A stretch of 64,000 nucleotides of DNA from Marsupella aquatica. Lineage: Eukaryota; Marchantiophyta. A program made the position numbers and the translations under genes. Position 1 is the first letter of the stretch. Every line of letters begins with the position of its first letter. The stretch lies in contig OZ316897.1 of assembly GCA_973895155.1 (NCBI GenBank), positions 1,798,001-1,862,000 of the forward strand, written 5' to 3'. Shown here piece after piece: positions 24,058 through 34,618 of the stretch. The notes below the pieces were generated by a model, which had not been told where the DNA came from, did no database searches, and was given only the letters and a program-made list of their open reading frames with translations.

Positions 24058-25832
24058 ATGGCCAGCACCTCATCTCGACAGTCAAAACGCGGTACACCTT
24101 CCCACTCTGCGAATTCCAGGCACCATGTTGCAGCGTCGATTGCTCCTACCGATCAAGCACACAGTAATCGTCGCCCTCCTACCATTCCTACCGTCCTCAC
24201 ACACGAGATCTTCTACATCCCAAAGGAGATCCTTCAGCTTGGGACGAAACGGATTTATGGCAACAAGGTGGTACTTGCTTTCGAATCAGAATTTGATACC
24301 CGTCTTGCTGGGGATTGGATTTCGGCATACAATCAAGAGCACGAGATTAAGTTGTCACTACACGATGAGCTACCCCAGGCTCTTTTTGTAGTACAATTTG
24401 ATGCAAATTTGGGGGACCACATCAAACAAAGCTTATTGAATGCATCCCCCCTTAAGGCGCTGGACCGGTTTGCAGCTGTGAACAACTACACACCCAATTT
24501 CGACCCATGCAACACAACGGAATTCAAGCACCTGGTCTCTGTCTACATCAAGCAAGGCAACCCGGAGATCTATGAATACATCAAATTTGTGGTAGCACCC
24601 ATTGGACGCTTCATTCGGGCGAAACAAGCCCCAGGCACCGAACACCACACATCTCAGCGATAGTGGAGACCACTCTTAAGGTCTTTCCTGCAACTGGTAA
24701 ATTCCAACTCAGTAGCCCTGGCATTACTACTGTCCATTTTGACTACATTGGACGCAATCTCCGCTGCTGCTTTTGCTTCTCATACAGGCATTTCGCCTCC
24801 AAATGCCTGCTGCCACGTCCATCTTTCTTCAAGGGCCACACTCTCCACTTTAACGCTCCAGGCGAAGAGGCGGTACACCCAATTTCGTCATCCACCACAA
24901 AGCAGCAAAAGGTGAGTCTGGACGCGGTGGTGTTCCACCAGTGTCAAGAGAAGGCAGAGAAGGCTCGGGCGGAGGCCGAATACTGGAGGGGCCGGGCAGA
25001 AGAGCAACAACAACGCGAAGAGGCTGAATTGCTGAATCTAGCAGCAAGGGCTGCCACTTTTGAGGCTGAACAGAATAGCAAAAGCGAGATCTCAACACCA
25101 ACTGCAACCCAGGGGTCCAGCAGATCGAAATCCTCCAATCCTTCCAGGCAAATCCAGCGCAGAGCTAAACATCGACCATCACTGAAGCTCCGAAGGCAGC
25201 TGGAAAAATCACATTCTGGCTCCCCCCTGGACGCGAGCACACCACAGGGGGCATCGCAACCACAACGGAAGGGGGGCAACAGCGACACCACACACAAGGA
25301 TGTGGCGGCAACCACAGCAGCAGCTTCACACCAAGGAGTAACTCAAGCACAACCAGGGGGCAACGTTGACACTAATCAAGAAGAAGCGGAGGCAACCACC
25401 AGGGCTCCAGCGACTGATGCAATCCCTGCCCCTCCTCCCTCGAATCCCAGGAAACCACCGAGGAGGGTATGGATTGTCAAACCCACTCAAGCACACGGAG
25501 ATGCACCACCACCAACTGAGGAAGCACTACCGGTTACAATTGAGGTGACCAATTCAACTGTGGTGTCGCCACCACTGCTTTCCACTTCTCCTCAAATCCA
25601 CATTGACCAAGGGAACGTTACCATCCGTAAACGCCAGTTCTCCCAAGAATCTTCGGAGACAGACTCCGATCCGTTACCTCTCTCACCTTGCGACACCCCC
25701 TCCAGAGCCAAACGCAGACTCCGATCCGTTACCTCTCTCACCTTGCAACACCCCCTCCAGAGCCAAACGCCCCAGGCTCTTGGAACCTGCGCATCTCATT
25801 TCTACCTGCTACAAAATTCCCCCGTCTCATAA
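24058..25832 (+). pseudogene. LINE ORF1 (nucleic-acid-binding protein), frameshifted
   Basis: Chosen start: ATG at 24058. The first part ends at a TAG at 24661-24663, while the homologous continuation runs in another frame from just upstream of 24663 to the TAA at 25830-25832, so a single-base indel near 24640-24660 breaks the ORF. The second part contains a zinc knuckle CCFCFSYRHFASKC (Cx2Cx4Hx4C), an Ala/Glu-rich probable coiled coil (KAEKARAEAEYW region) and a long low-complexity Pro/Ser/Thr/Gln tail with a local duplication (SDPLPLSPC twice, near 25670-25750). This is the plant L1 ORF1 layout (RNA-binding domain plus CCHC). Presumed role: RNP formation with LINE RNA. Confidence 0.85.
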
Positions 25833-28800
25833 TGCTCAAGCTTACCATTCTGACATACAACCTGTGGGGCTTGGCATCAAGGCGACGTCGCCTCCGGGCC
25901 AGACTCATCCTGGAGGGACTCCAGCATTTCCCTGACATCATCTGTCTCCAGGAGCATAAACTTCGTGCTTGCAGGGTCTACAAATTACAAGAAATTTGGC
26001 GGACTGCACACTGGGTCTGTGCTCCAGCAGCGGATGGAGTACACTCAATCCGTAATCACAGGGTGGAGGCTGGAACGGGCGGAATGGCACTTGCCATTAG
26101 GCCACATCTGTATCAATATGTAATTTCTGACGGCGTGCTCGATTGTGGGCGGGCTGCCTGGTGCTGCTTGGTCCATCCTGGGCTTGGACGGGTGGGTTTC
26201 CTTGGGATATATGCCCCTAATTCTTCTGGCGAAAGGACTGATCTCTGGAGAATCCTTTTCAATCGACTTGACCCTTCTTTCACGTGTATCCTACTGGGGG
26301 ACTTCAATATGATTGAACAGATCTCGGATCAAAAGGGTGGCATTGGCACGATCATTGCTGGCAGAGAGAGCAGAGCCTGGCGGCACCTTAAGCGGAGACT
26401 CCACCTTGTGGACTCGTTTCAAGAGAACCCCGGCCACCTCCGATTCAGCTGGGATAATAAACGACAATTTCGGCACTCCCCTGGTTCGCAGCAAATTTCA
26501 CCTGGGGAAGACAGGGTCCTTAGAAGGCTTGATCGAATCTATTACACATCTCGGGCGAAATTCGAGGTATCCTCTACTATTCTGCCAGGCATCACACTGT
26601 CCGATCATGCGCCGGTAATCGCCTTGCTCACACCCACAATACCCATCAAGAGGCACTCTCTCCATCGCATGAATGCTAGTCACCAATCACAGAGTGACTT
26701 CCAGGAACGTATTGCACTAATGTGGGAACATGAGGAGGAACTTTGCCGTGGCAAAGGTATGAAGCCTGACTTGATCCTGATCCGCTGCCTTAAAAAGGCC
26801 CGGAAAATTGATCGATGTTGGGGTAAACGTAAGGCAGCGGAGAGGCGGCACAAGGAAGACCTACTTCGTCGCAATTTGGCTTTTGCCCAGTTCCAACTTG
26901 AACTGGAACCGCAGAACTCTATCAACCAGGAATCCCTGAAGGAGGCGGAGGCCATGCTGCTGGATTTTGAAGCTGAGAGGGTCCGCTGGATGGATTACAT
27001 TTTGCAGTCACAATGGATTGGGGAGGGAGACAAATGCTCCAAACTTTTCTTTAGCAGCTTTGGGGGACTGGCTATGAATAAGGAAATTACCCACCTTTTC
27101 ACCCCCGAGGCACAAATCGTTAGTGAATGGGATGATCTTGCCAGCACTGCCACCTAATTCTTCCAGAAAATCCTAGGCAACTCTGCAGGCTTCAACTGGG
27201 AGCAGGTGGCACGGGTGCTTCACCTCCAATCCAAGCGCATCACTAGGGAGGATCTCCAGTTGCTGAATGAACCACTCACTTTGGATGAGCTTGGGAGAGC
27301 AGCTGCTGCTCTGTCCAACAACAAATGCCCTGGGCCGGATGGAGTTCCAGTGTCCAACAACAAATGCCCTGGGCCGGATGGAGTTCCAGTGGAATTTTTT
27401 GTTGCACATTGGCACACAGTGGGCTCCTCTCTCCACGCAGCTCTATTACAAGGAATGCAGGACGGGGCTTTCTCTCCGGAAATCACACGGGGCCTTATTG
27501 TTCTCCTTCCCAAGAAGGATGATCAGAGGTCTTTGGCAAATAAGCGCCCCATCACCTTGCTCAATGTTGCCCATAAGATTGGAGCAAAGGCTTTTCAAAT
27601 GCGTCTCCTTCCGGTCCTGCAGAGGATCATTTCCCCTCAACAATTTGCTTTCTTACCGGGGCGCAATATTCATCATTCTCTCATGCTTCTCAACGAGACG
27701 CTACACCATGCTGAGCAGTCCGGGATGGATTACATCCTTCTGAAATTAGACATCATCAAGGCCTTTGACAAGCTTGAGTGGCACTTCCTGCTACTGCTTA
27801 TGGAGAAAATGGGGTTCACGGGAATGATCCTGAATTTTTTGGCAGCCACCCACGCCTCAGCAACCTCAGCTGTACTGATCAATGGGAGAATGACATCACC
27901 ATTCAATTTGGCACGTTCAGTTAGGCAGGGCTACCCCCTTTCCCCTGACTCTGCTGTTCCTAATAGCAATTGACTCTCTTAGCGTAATGTTAGACGGGGA
28001 GGTCAGACAGGGATTAATTCAAGGGGTGGATATCCAGCACCTGGCGGTCCACAATGTACACAACCTGTTTGCTGATGATGTAACGTTGCTCATTCGTGCG
28101 GTGATGCATTTTGTTGAAAGATGCAAGATTGTTCTCGATGTTTTCGGCCTGGCCTCTGGCCTCTTTTGTGCCTGGGAGAAAACCAGGGCTGCTTTTGTAT
28201 CGCCGAATAGGATTCCAATTGAGTTCAAACGACTACCATGGAAATGGGAGGATGAACACAGTGCCACTAAACTTCTTGGGATCCCTCTCGCGCAAAACAT
28301 CTCCAAACAGCAAATGGTTCTGTCCCTCACCGAGAAGTTGGAATCTCGCTTGGATAGGGTAAACCACATCTCCTAGACAGACCTTTCGGGTGAACAATGG
28401 TTGTCTTCACCACCAAGAAAACTTTGCCCCACCCACAGAGGCGCTCTTACATCGGGTGGTTGTCAAGATGCACGACACTGATGCTGCACATCGACTTCGT
28501 ATTGGAAGACCGATTGGTCCCCTGGCACCTTTGCTCCAGTATGAGTGGCGGGACGGCCTCCCACTGCAGGACACGAATACTGCCCACTTACGCACACTAC
28601 AAGGCAGGGCCCCTGGTTTCCTTCACAAGGCTATCCTTAAGTGGGCACTTCGGCTGAATTGGACCCCCGACCCCCATTTACTTTGGTCTGGCAACTGGCT
28701 TCCCTTCCGTGCAGCTCGCGAGAATTGCTACTTGTGGCAATTAATCTATCGCATCCCTGCTACCCAACACTGGCGCTTCCCCTGTCTACCACCTACCTAC

Positions 28801-29304
28801 CCGATCACCTGGTGTACTAGATATGGGCAAAGCATACAGGAAGATCTCATTCATTGCATTTGGGAATGCAACATCTCGCAGCTGGTCTGGAAATGGGTCC
28901 AACCCATCCTTCAACAATGTGCTTTCTCTCAGGGACCCTGGATACAACTGTTACCCGTACATATTTTTGTTGGGGAACCTTTGCCAGAGCAATGGGACAT
29001 TCCTGAGCGTTTGTGGCACATTCTTCGGGCCATCATCTGCTGGACCATCTGGAAGGATAGATGCCTACACTTTATTGAGCACACCCAGCCCAATCCACAA
29101 GGAGTTATTCGGAAAACCTGGCAGCGTTTAGGAGTTTACCTTCGAAGGGATTGGACCAGGCTTAAAACCAGGATTCAAAATGGGAAGATCACATACGGTG
29201 AAGCTCACCAAGAGATGTCAATGGCCTTCGGGACTTGGGATGGACTCTGGAAAATTCAAGAAGATATGCTCCAAGTTCAGCCAGTCCCACCCCGCCCACC
29301 ATGA
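25832..29304 (+). pseudogene. LINE ORF2 (endonuclease-reverse transcriptase), multiple lesions
   Basis: Start ATG at 25832. The endonuclease (25832 to about 26640) opens with LTILTYNLWGL and has ICLQEHKL, GDFNM and an SDHAPV C-terminal box, as in AP-endonuclease-like LINE nucleases. A TAA at 27155-27157 interrupts the same frame, which then continues. A 39-bp in-frame duplication at 27312-27389 doubles the NKCPGPDGVP motif. RT boxes follow: NKRPITLLN, FLPGRNIHH, LKLDIIKAFDKLEW, SVRQGYPLSP. A one-base loss near 27950 shifts the frame to 27987-28376, which carries the LFADDVTLL catalytic box. A TAG at 28374-28376 and another frame change follow. 28390-29304 encodes the connection and a zf-RVT-like Cys/His block (HCIWECN region). 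Confidence 0.88.
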
Positions 29305-29659
29305 GACTTTCTCTTCCTCAGGTTTTGAGGTTGTGCTACTTCTAGACTGATAGGTTCTTTCTTATCACGGACCCACTGTATGGGACCCAGCCGGTCCCAG
29401 ACCACTGGCCGGTCTTTGGGAGTGTGCTACTCCTGCCGTAGTCTCCAAATTGCTTGTTTGGTTTGTCTCTTTGGAGACCCAGTCTCTCACCTGGTTCCGG
29501 CCTCACCGGTCCCGGCACGTCGACCTCCGGTCCCCTTGGATTGGTGTCTCTTTTGAGGCCCCCCTTTTTGTATGCTGACTAAATGAATGGAATTCTTTGG
29601 TTTTTTCGAGGCAAAAAAAGAAAAATGTCTAGTGCAACGGTACTGCACGGGACAACAAG

Positions 29660-29850
29660 CAGACGTCTAAATACACCCAAATACGGCCCCAAATAATGAG
29701 GTATAAGGTGGCATACACCCAAAATACGGTCCCCAAATAATGAGGTGTAAAGTGACATACACCCAAAATACTATCCTAAATAAGGAGGTATAGAGTGACA
29801 TACACCCAAAATACTGTCCCAAATAATGAGGTATAAAGTGATATACATGG
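29660..29850 (+). repeat. Tandem repeat, about 44-bp unit, 4 copies
   Basis: ATACACCCAAAATAC starts at about 29713, 29757 and 29800, preceded and followed by partial units. Each carries CCCAAATAATGAGGT and AAAGTGA blocks. It lies immediately downstream of the LINE tail. Non-coding. Confidence 0.88.
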
Positions 29851-29930
29851 CAAACTCAGGTAAGCTGAGAGTCATTAACAAAACCCCACTACCTAAAAAG
29901 AGCGAAGTAAAAAGACCGGGCATCGGATAT

Positions 29931-30094
29931 CAACTTTTAGAGTATCTCCTCCATTAATGGGGTTCAGGGGTTCACTCAATGTATATGTTTATGGTCCTGA
30001 CATGCTCCTTAATGGGGCATATGGGGCGACCCTATGCCGACCCGCGGGAGCGGGGAGGCGTACGGGAGCCCCATTGCCCCATTAAGGAGCAATG
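29931..30094. mobile_element. MITE-like fragment with hairpin
   Basis: TCAACTTTTAGAGTATCTCC and ATTAATGGGGTTCA(G/C)GGGTTCACTC are shared with the MITE start at 47607-47660. Within the fragment, TGCTCCTTAATGGGGCA (from 30003) and TGCCCCATTAAGGAGCA (to 30092) form an inverted repeat extended by GGGGC/GCCCC, able to fold into a stem with a GC-rich loop. No coding capacity. Confidence 0.6.
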
Positions 30095-30990
30095 AAGGAC
30101 CCTAAATATTTGTTAAACGATCGTACCCTAGATAAACGGTTGCCATTTGTCGATCTGGTGCAATCGCGCGCTACTTCTGTCACCCGCTGCTGGAGAGGCA
30201 CCATGTCTCAAGCAATCCCTGCCTTTCATTCAAACGTCAACGTCCCGGATGATCTCATAACCAATTCAGGTTGATCCAATGGTGCAGATTGGTAGGGTTA
30301 CTGGCTGGACGTGACACTATTGTAGGTTACTTAGTCTGCGCGAGTGACGCACTGAAGCAATTTTGCACTCCCCATTTCTGTGACGCCGTGAGGCTGCACT
30401 GTTTGAGATCGGGTGCTGAGAGATTTTTCTATGAACCAGCTTTGTAGATTTGTCGAGCTTTGTCTACGATATACTATTAGGGTAGTAAAGTATATCGTAC
30501 TATCTAGGGTATAGAGGTTTTGTATGTGTGCTATATGAGCACTTTGTGTTTAGTTTGAGTTGGTGTGAGGGATAGTTATCCCCTTGTGTTGGCTCAAAGG
30601 CCTCATCTTTCAATGTTGAGCCTTTGAGCATGAGCTTGGTGGCTATGGTGTGGCTGACCAGGTTGTGTGCAAGTAACGTGGATTCCTTGAAGCACAAGGT
30701 GCGTTGGGCTTGACATATATGTGTGATCGTGTCGGACGGGATCGTTGTTGGATTAGCACTGATCGTTGTTCGATTTCATCCAGAAAAGATTACATTGAAA
30801 GATCACTGCAGGTTGATTCGAAGCTGTTTCGAAGCTTGCTGTATTGCAGAGTTGATCCATGATCCATGGTCACGATGGAGTCCGCGTTGCGACGAGGTGC
30901 GGCGGCGACCTAGGGCACAAGGAAAACGACAATATTGTTGAACAGTGTTTTGGTCCGAGAATTGCGGCGTGTTTTGTGGCGCGCCTTGTT
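30095..30990. other. Region 5' of the palindrome array, no gene
   Basis: No coding feature recognised. It may include 5' sequence of the following retroelement, but I found no repeated counterpart downstream of 35617 that would define LTRs. Confidence 0.45.
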
Positions 30991-31433
30991 TTGGACTGGG
31001 ATCATCCGAGTCCAATTGTGGGTTGTCTCTTGAGATTTCATTTTGACTCAAAGTTGGATTTGGATTGGGATCATCTGAGTCCAATTGTGGGTTGTCTCTT
31101 GAGACCGCATTTTGACTCGAAGTTGGATTTGGACTAGGATCATCCCAATCCAACTATACATTGGTAACTTCGGACCCCATTTGGACTTGAAGTTGAAGTT
31201 GGACTGGGATCATCCCAATCCAACTGTACATTGACAACGTTGGAGACTTGATTTTGGGCGAAGGTGAAATTGGATTAGGATCATCTCAATCCAACTGTAT
31301 GTTGGCGTGTCCAGAGACCTCATCTGGACCTTGAAGTGGATTTGGATTAGGATCAACCCAATCCAACTGTATCTTGGCGACTTCACCTGTGTAGAGGATG
31401 TGAAGGACTTGGACTGGGATCATCCCACTCCAA
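30991..31433. repeat. Array of seven 25-bp palindromes, about 70 bp apart
   Basis: Imperfect 25-bp palindromes occupy 30991-31015, 31060-31084, 31129-31153, 31199-31223, 31270-31294, 31342-31366 and 31409-31433, a spacing of 67-72 bp. Consensus: left arm TTGGAYTRGG, core ATCAT (or ATCAA), right arm YYNARTCCAA. The spacers are partly conserved (for example GGTTGTCTCTTGAGA) and include AACTTCGG/TTGACTC-like blocks. Each palindrome contains GATC. Both strands translate it to Asp-Asp-Pro-containing peptides, but I see no gene here. The array lies 5' of the gag-like polyprotein and shares its palindrome with 34628-34652. Confidence 0.9.
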
Positions 31434-31981
31434 CTTGTGGACCGGGCGTCCGGATGACTATTGAATGGATTTGAATTGGAGGTTCACCCCGACGTAGCGA
31501 AGTGTGGCGGGTGTGAAGGGCTCCCTTAGGCTCATCTCGGCGTTTCAAGGCGACTCGTGACGAGGGGCGTGAGGACGGAACAGGAGCCAGACCGGAGCGG
31601 GCCGCAAGGTAGCTTGTTGGTACGTGAGGAGTAGTTGACAATTGGTTGGTTTGGAGTGCCTAAGTTGGTGCATAACTCCAAGGGGGGAGGTCACCCATCC
31701 CAAAGCTATTCCTCTTGCGCGTGCTTAACCATGGAGTTCTTATGGCATGTAGTGTACACACAAGTTTTCACAACTTGTTGTCTAAGTTAAAGGGCTAGGG
31801 GGCTTTATACACTTATTAGTTTGTCTAGAGACCTGTTTTGGGCCAAATTAGATGCTACTTGGAGGTTTTTGATGCTTCTGAATCCATCTAGATGCATAGA
31901 TTGGATTAATTTTGCATGGATTCTTAGCTACAACCTTGGGGCATTGTGAAGCCTATTATGAAGGTGATGGTGATGATTTAG
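31434..31981. other. Leader between palindrome array and gag-like frame
   Basis: Non-coding apart from the 5S-like stretch. A GC-rich segment lies at about 31480-31600. No primer-binding site could be identified with confidence. Confidence 0.45.
31662..31748 (-). repeat. 5S rRNA-like sequence (pol III internal promoter), minus strand
   Basis: Read on the minus strand, this contains AGAACTCCATGGTTAAGCAC followed, after about 20 bases with a GAGGAATA part, by GGGATGGGTGACCTCC. Plant 5S rRNA has AGAACTCC, GTTAAGC, GAGTAGTA and AGGATGGGTGACCTCC in the same order and with similar spacing, covering box A, the intermediate element and box C. It is a partial, diverged 5S-derived sequence, not an intact 5S gene. 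Such sequences occur in 5S-derived SINEs and in Cassandra-type terminal repeats. It is antisense to the polyprotein that follows. Confidence 0.65.
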
Positions 31982-34618
31982 GGCAGATTTGTCATCACGG
32001 ATTCTTCGGGTGCTACGGAACTGTCCGAGGGACAAAGGACCGGTTTCACTCGAAGTGGGGTGCCGTTTCGGCCAACGACATTGATAGCAGTTCCAAGTGC
32101 AGCTTCAAATAGTGATTCTGTTGAGGACTCTGTGACCATTTCTCCTTGTCATCGGGTGATTGCACCTTTGTTGTGGGATATGGAAGAGATGTACGGGGCT
32201 ACAAAGGGTCCACGACGATACTCTGGTGCAGTTGGCACGATTGATCTGGATGACTTCATCCAAGAGTTTGATACGTGATGCGACATGCAGTCATTGCGTA
32301 ATGCCACGTTGTTTACCCCTTTCATGGCATGGAAGGGATTATTTCAGCATTTGGAGGGGCCACCCATGGATGATTACCATGAGTTTCGGAAGGCTCATTT
32401 GGTTGAGATTGAGGCATGGAGGCAACATTGGTCACCTAATTATGTGTCCATCACCTATGGCACTAGAGCGACTGCCCAACCCATTGCTACAGTTGTTGCT
32501 TCTTCTAGTAGCACTAGCCAGAGTGGCACACCATCTACCAGTACCACTCCAACAACATCCACCGCTACTCCTACCAGTATGATTGTGACAGGGGTTGGAG
32601 TCACGCCAACATTTAACCCTGTGGTGGAGTTCTTTGAAGTATTAAAGCAAAACTATCAGGGTGTGAGGACTGATAAGTTGAAGGGTCTCCAGGAGTTTCA
32701 GCGCAAGACTGGAGAGAGTCTACGTGAGGCATACACTCGTATGTGCAGATTGATCACTATCACCAAGGGAGTGACAGAGGCTCAAGCAGTCCAATTTTGG
32801 TATGCAATTCTGGATAGAGAATTGCGACGTAGAGTGAGAGATGTCACTCTGCTTAGGGATGCAGATCCCACATTGGCAGTTGTTTTTACACTTTCTGAGC
32901 GAATTGAGCTCAATATGGTGAATGAGAAGGTGGTGACTTCCGGATTTGCCAAGGAAGCACCCAAGGCTGCATCTACATCGACACCACAGCCTGTTGCACG
33001 GAAGAGCCAGAGGGAGAAGCCTACTGCACGAGAGTCTACCAGTCAGAGACCTGTGCCTTCCTATGCTGGACAACAATCAGGATGTTGGACCTGTGGTGGG
33101 GATCATGCGCAGCGGTATTGCCCTGATCCTAGAGGGTCAGGAGGGGCCTCAGCACCTGATCAACGGCAGTGTGATCATTGTGGAGCTCCTGGACACACCA
33201 AGGATAGGTGTTTCTCACTCCATCCCGAGTTACGGAGAGGGGGACAACGCACACATGATCAGGGAAGAGGAGGTAGAGTTGGTGGTCGTGGCCGAGGTAT
33301 GCCACATGTAGCAAGGCAGGGAGGTGAGGTTGCTCCTGCTGTGACCACAGATCCTAAGGATGCTAAGATTGCTCAATTGGAGCAACAACTAGCTGCTATG
33401 GCTAGTTCTCAGGTGAGACCTGCTTCTGGTGATGGGGCTTCTACATCCTATGGAGCTTCCACATCTTATGGGGTTGATGGAGATCTTGCCACCATGGGAT
33501 TCATGTGTGGCACTGCACACATTGATGCATCAACAGCTTTGACGCGTGGGGCAGCAAAAGTTCTTGAGCCCCGAGGAGCAGTAGTGGACCTAGATCCACA
33601 GAGGGGGGATGCACGTCGTCAGACAAAGCTTCCTCAGTCTTTTACATTGTCAGAGACAGTTCCGACTGCCTCTATGAACTCGATTCGGACAAACCCTAGC
33701 GTAGGTAAGTTGGCAGAATCAGGTAGTGATGCAGCAGGGATGACAGGTACCCTGCTGGGGGCGGCTACTACCATAGTGCGCACCCCATTATTTTCAGCTA
33801 CAGACATGCTGAACTTGGGAGTTGGTCCTGCAGAAGTGTTCAGATTGGCAGCTACACTCTGTGAGGACACTCCAGTTGTTGCTTCCCATGCAAAAGCAGC
33901 TTGCAGTGTTGAAGTTGAGAAGACCATGCCACCTACGGCTACTAGCGAGACCTGGCATGCAGCAGCAGCGAGGTTGGTGGATTTACCAGCACGCCCTGCA
34001 TTTGAGAGGACTAGGTTTAAACCTAGTGTTGTGTCATTGGATAATCGGAGTGGTATCTTCCGATTAGTTGGGCCTACTGGAGCCATATACCAGCTAGAGA
34101 GAGTGTTACTGGATACTGGTGCTCAGCCCTTGATGTTGGGTAAGTCTGCGGTACGAGGATTGGCATTGCGTCCAGATGATCTGGAGGAGTGTCCCTTTCC
34201 TATTCAAACATCATTGGGGGGACCTACACCCACACAACACATCACCAGACGACCACTTGAATTGAGGATTCAGGAGGGTCATGCCAAGGATAGCTCCCAC
34301 ATACAGGCGCGAGCTATTTTGACTAAGGCCGAGTCCTATGATGTGTTGGTGGGATGTACAGTGTTATACCCCATGGGATTTATTCTTGATTTTTGGGATG
34401 AATCAGTATCATACAGACTTGATTGGCAGTCAGGAGATGCTCGATTGAGCAGGTTGCCAGTGCGATTTAGTGGACCTGTGGGAGGCCCTAAATCCACACT
34501 ATTGTCTTTGGCAGCCTTCAGTGGTGTGATCACTGGTCCTGATGATTTGATGGAGGGTAATGCACATGCAACAGATGTTCCATCAGTGGAGGAGTCACAT
34601 GAGGAGCAGATGGTGTGA
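31982..34618 (+). pseudogene. Retroelement gag-protease polyprotein with in-frame stops
   Basis: One continuous frame from 31982, broken by a TGA at 32276-32278 (in a FDT-stop-CDMQ context) and ended by a TGA at 34616-34618. No upstream ATG is evident; the first large ATG frame starts at 32285. Contents: a gag capsid-like region (FTPFMAWKGLFQHLEG, then a helical block around 32620-32930), a basic linker, two zinc knuckles at about 33083-33220 (CWTCGGDHAQRYC and CDHCGAPGHTKDRC), and an aspartic protease with LLDTGAQPLMLG, catalytic Asp codon 34112-34114. The YDVLVGCTVLYPMGF block is typical of Ty3/gypsy-like proteases. The frame continues past the stop into the methyltransferase. Gag packages element RNA and the protease processes the polyprotein. 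The stops make this copy defective unless read through. Confidence 0.85.

Larger units (their letters stand above)
24058..29625 (+). mobile_element. L1-type LINE, nearly full length, inactive
   Basis: Two-ORF non-LTR retrotransposon. ORF1 (24058-25832) carries a CCHC knuckle. ORF2 (25832-29304) carries an apurinic-type endonuclease, a reverse transcriptase and a zf-RVT-like C-terminus. The ORF1 stop and ORF2 start overlap as TAATG at 25830-25834. The element ends in a GC-rich 3' UTR (29305-29612) and an A-rich tail at 29613-29625. It is dead through one ORF1 frameshift and at least three ORF2 lesions. Confidence 0.9.

Noticed and set aside
30803-31153. Minus-strand frame with a repeated DSDDPxPNP peptide
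   Set aside because: It is the translation of the palindrome array. The palindrome gives similar peptides on both strands.
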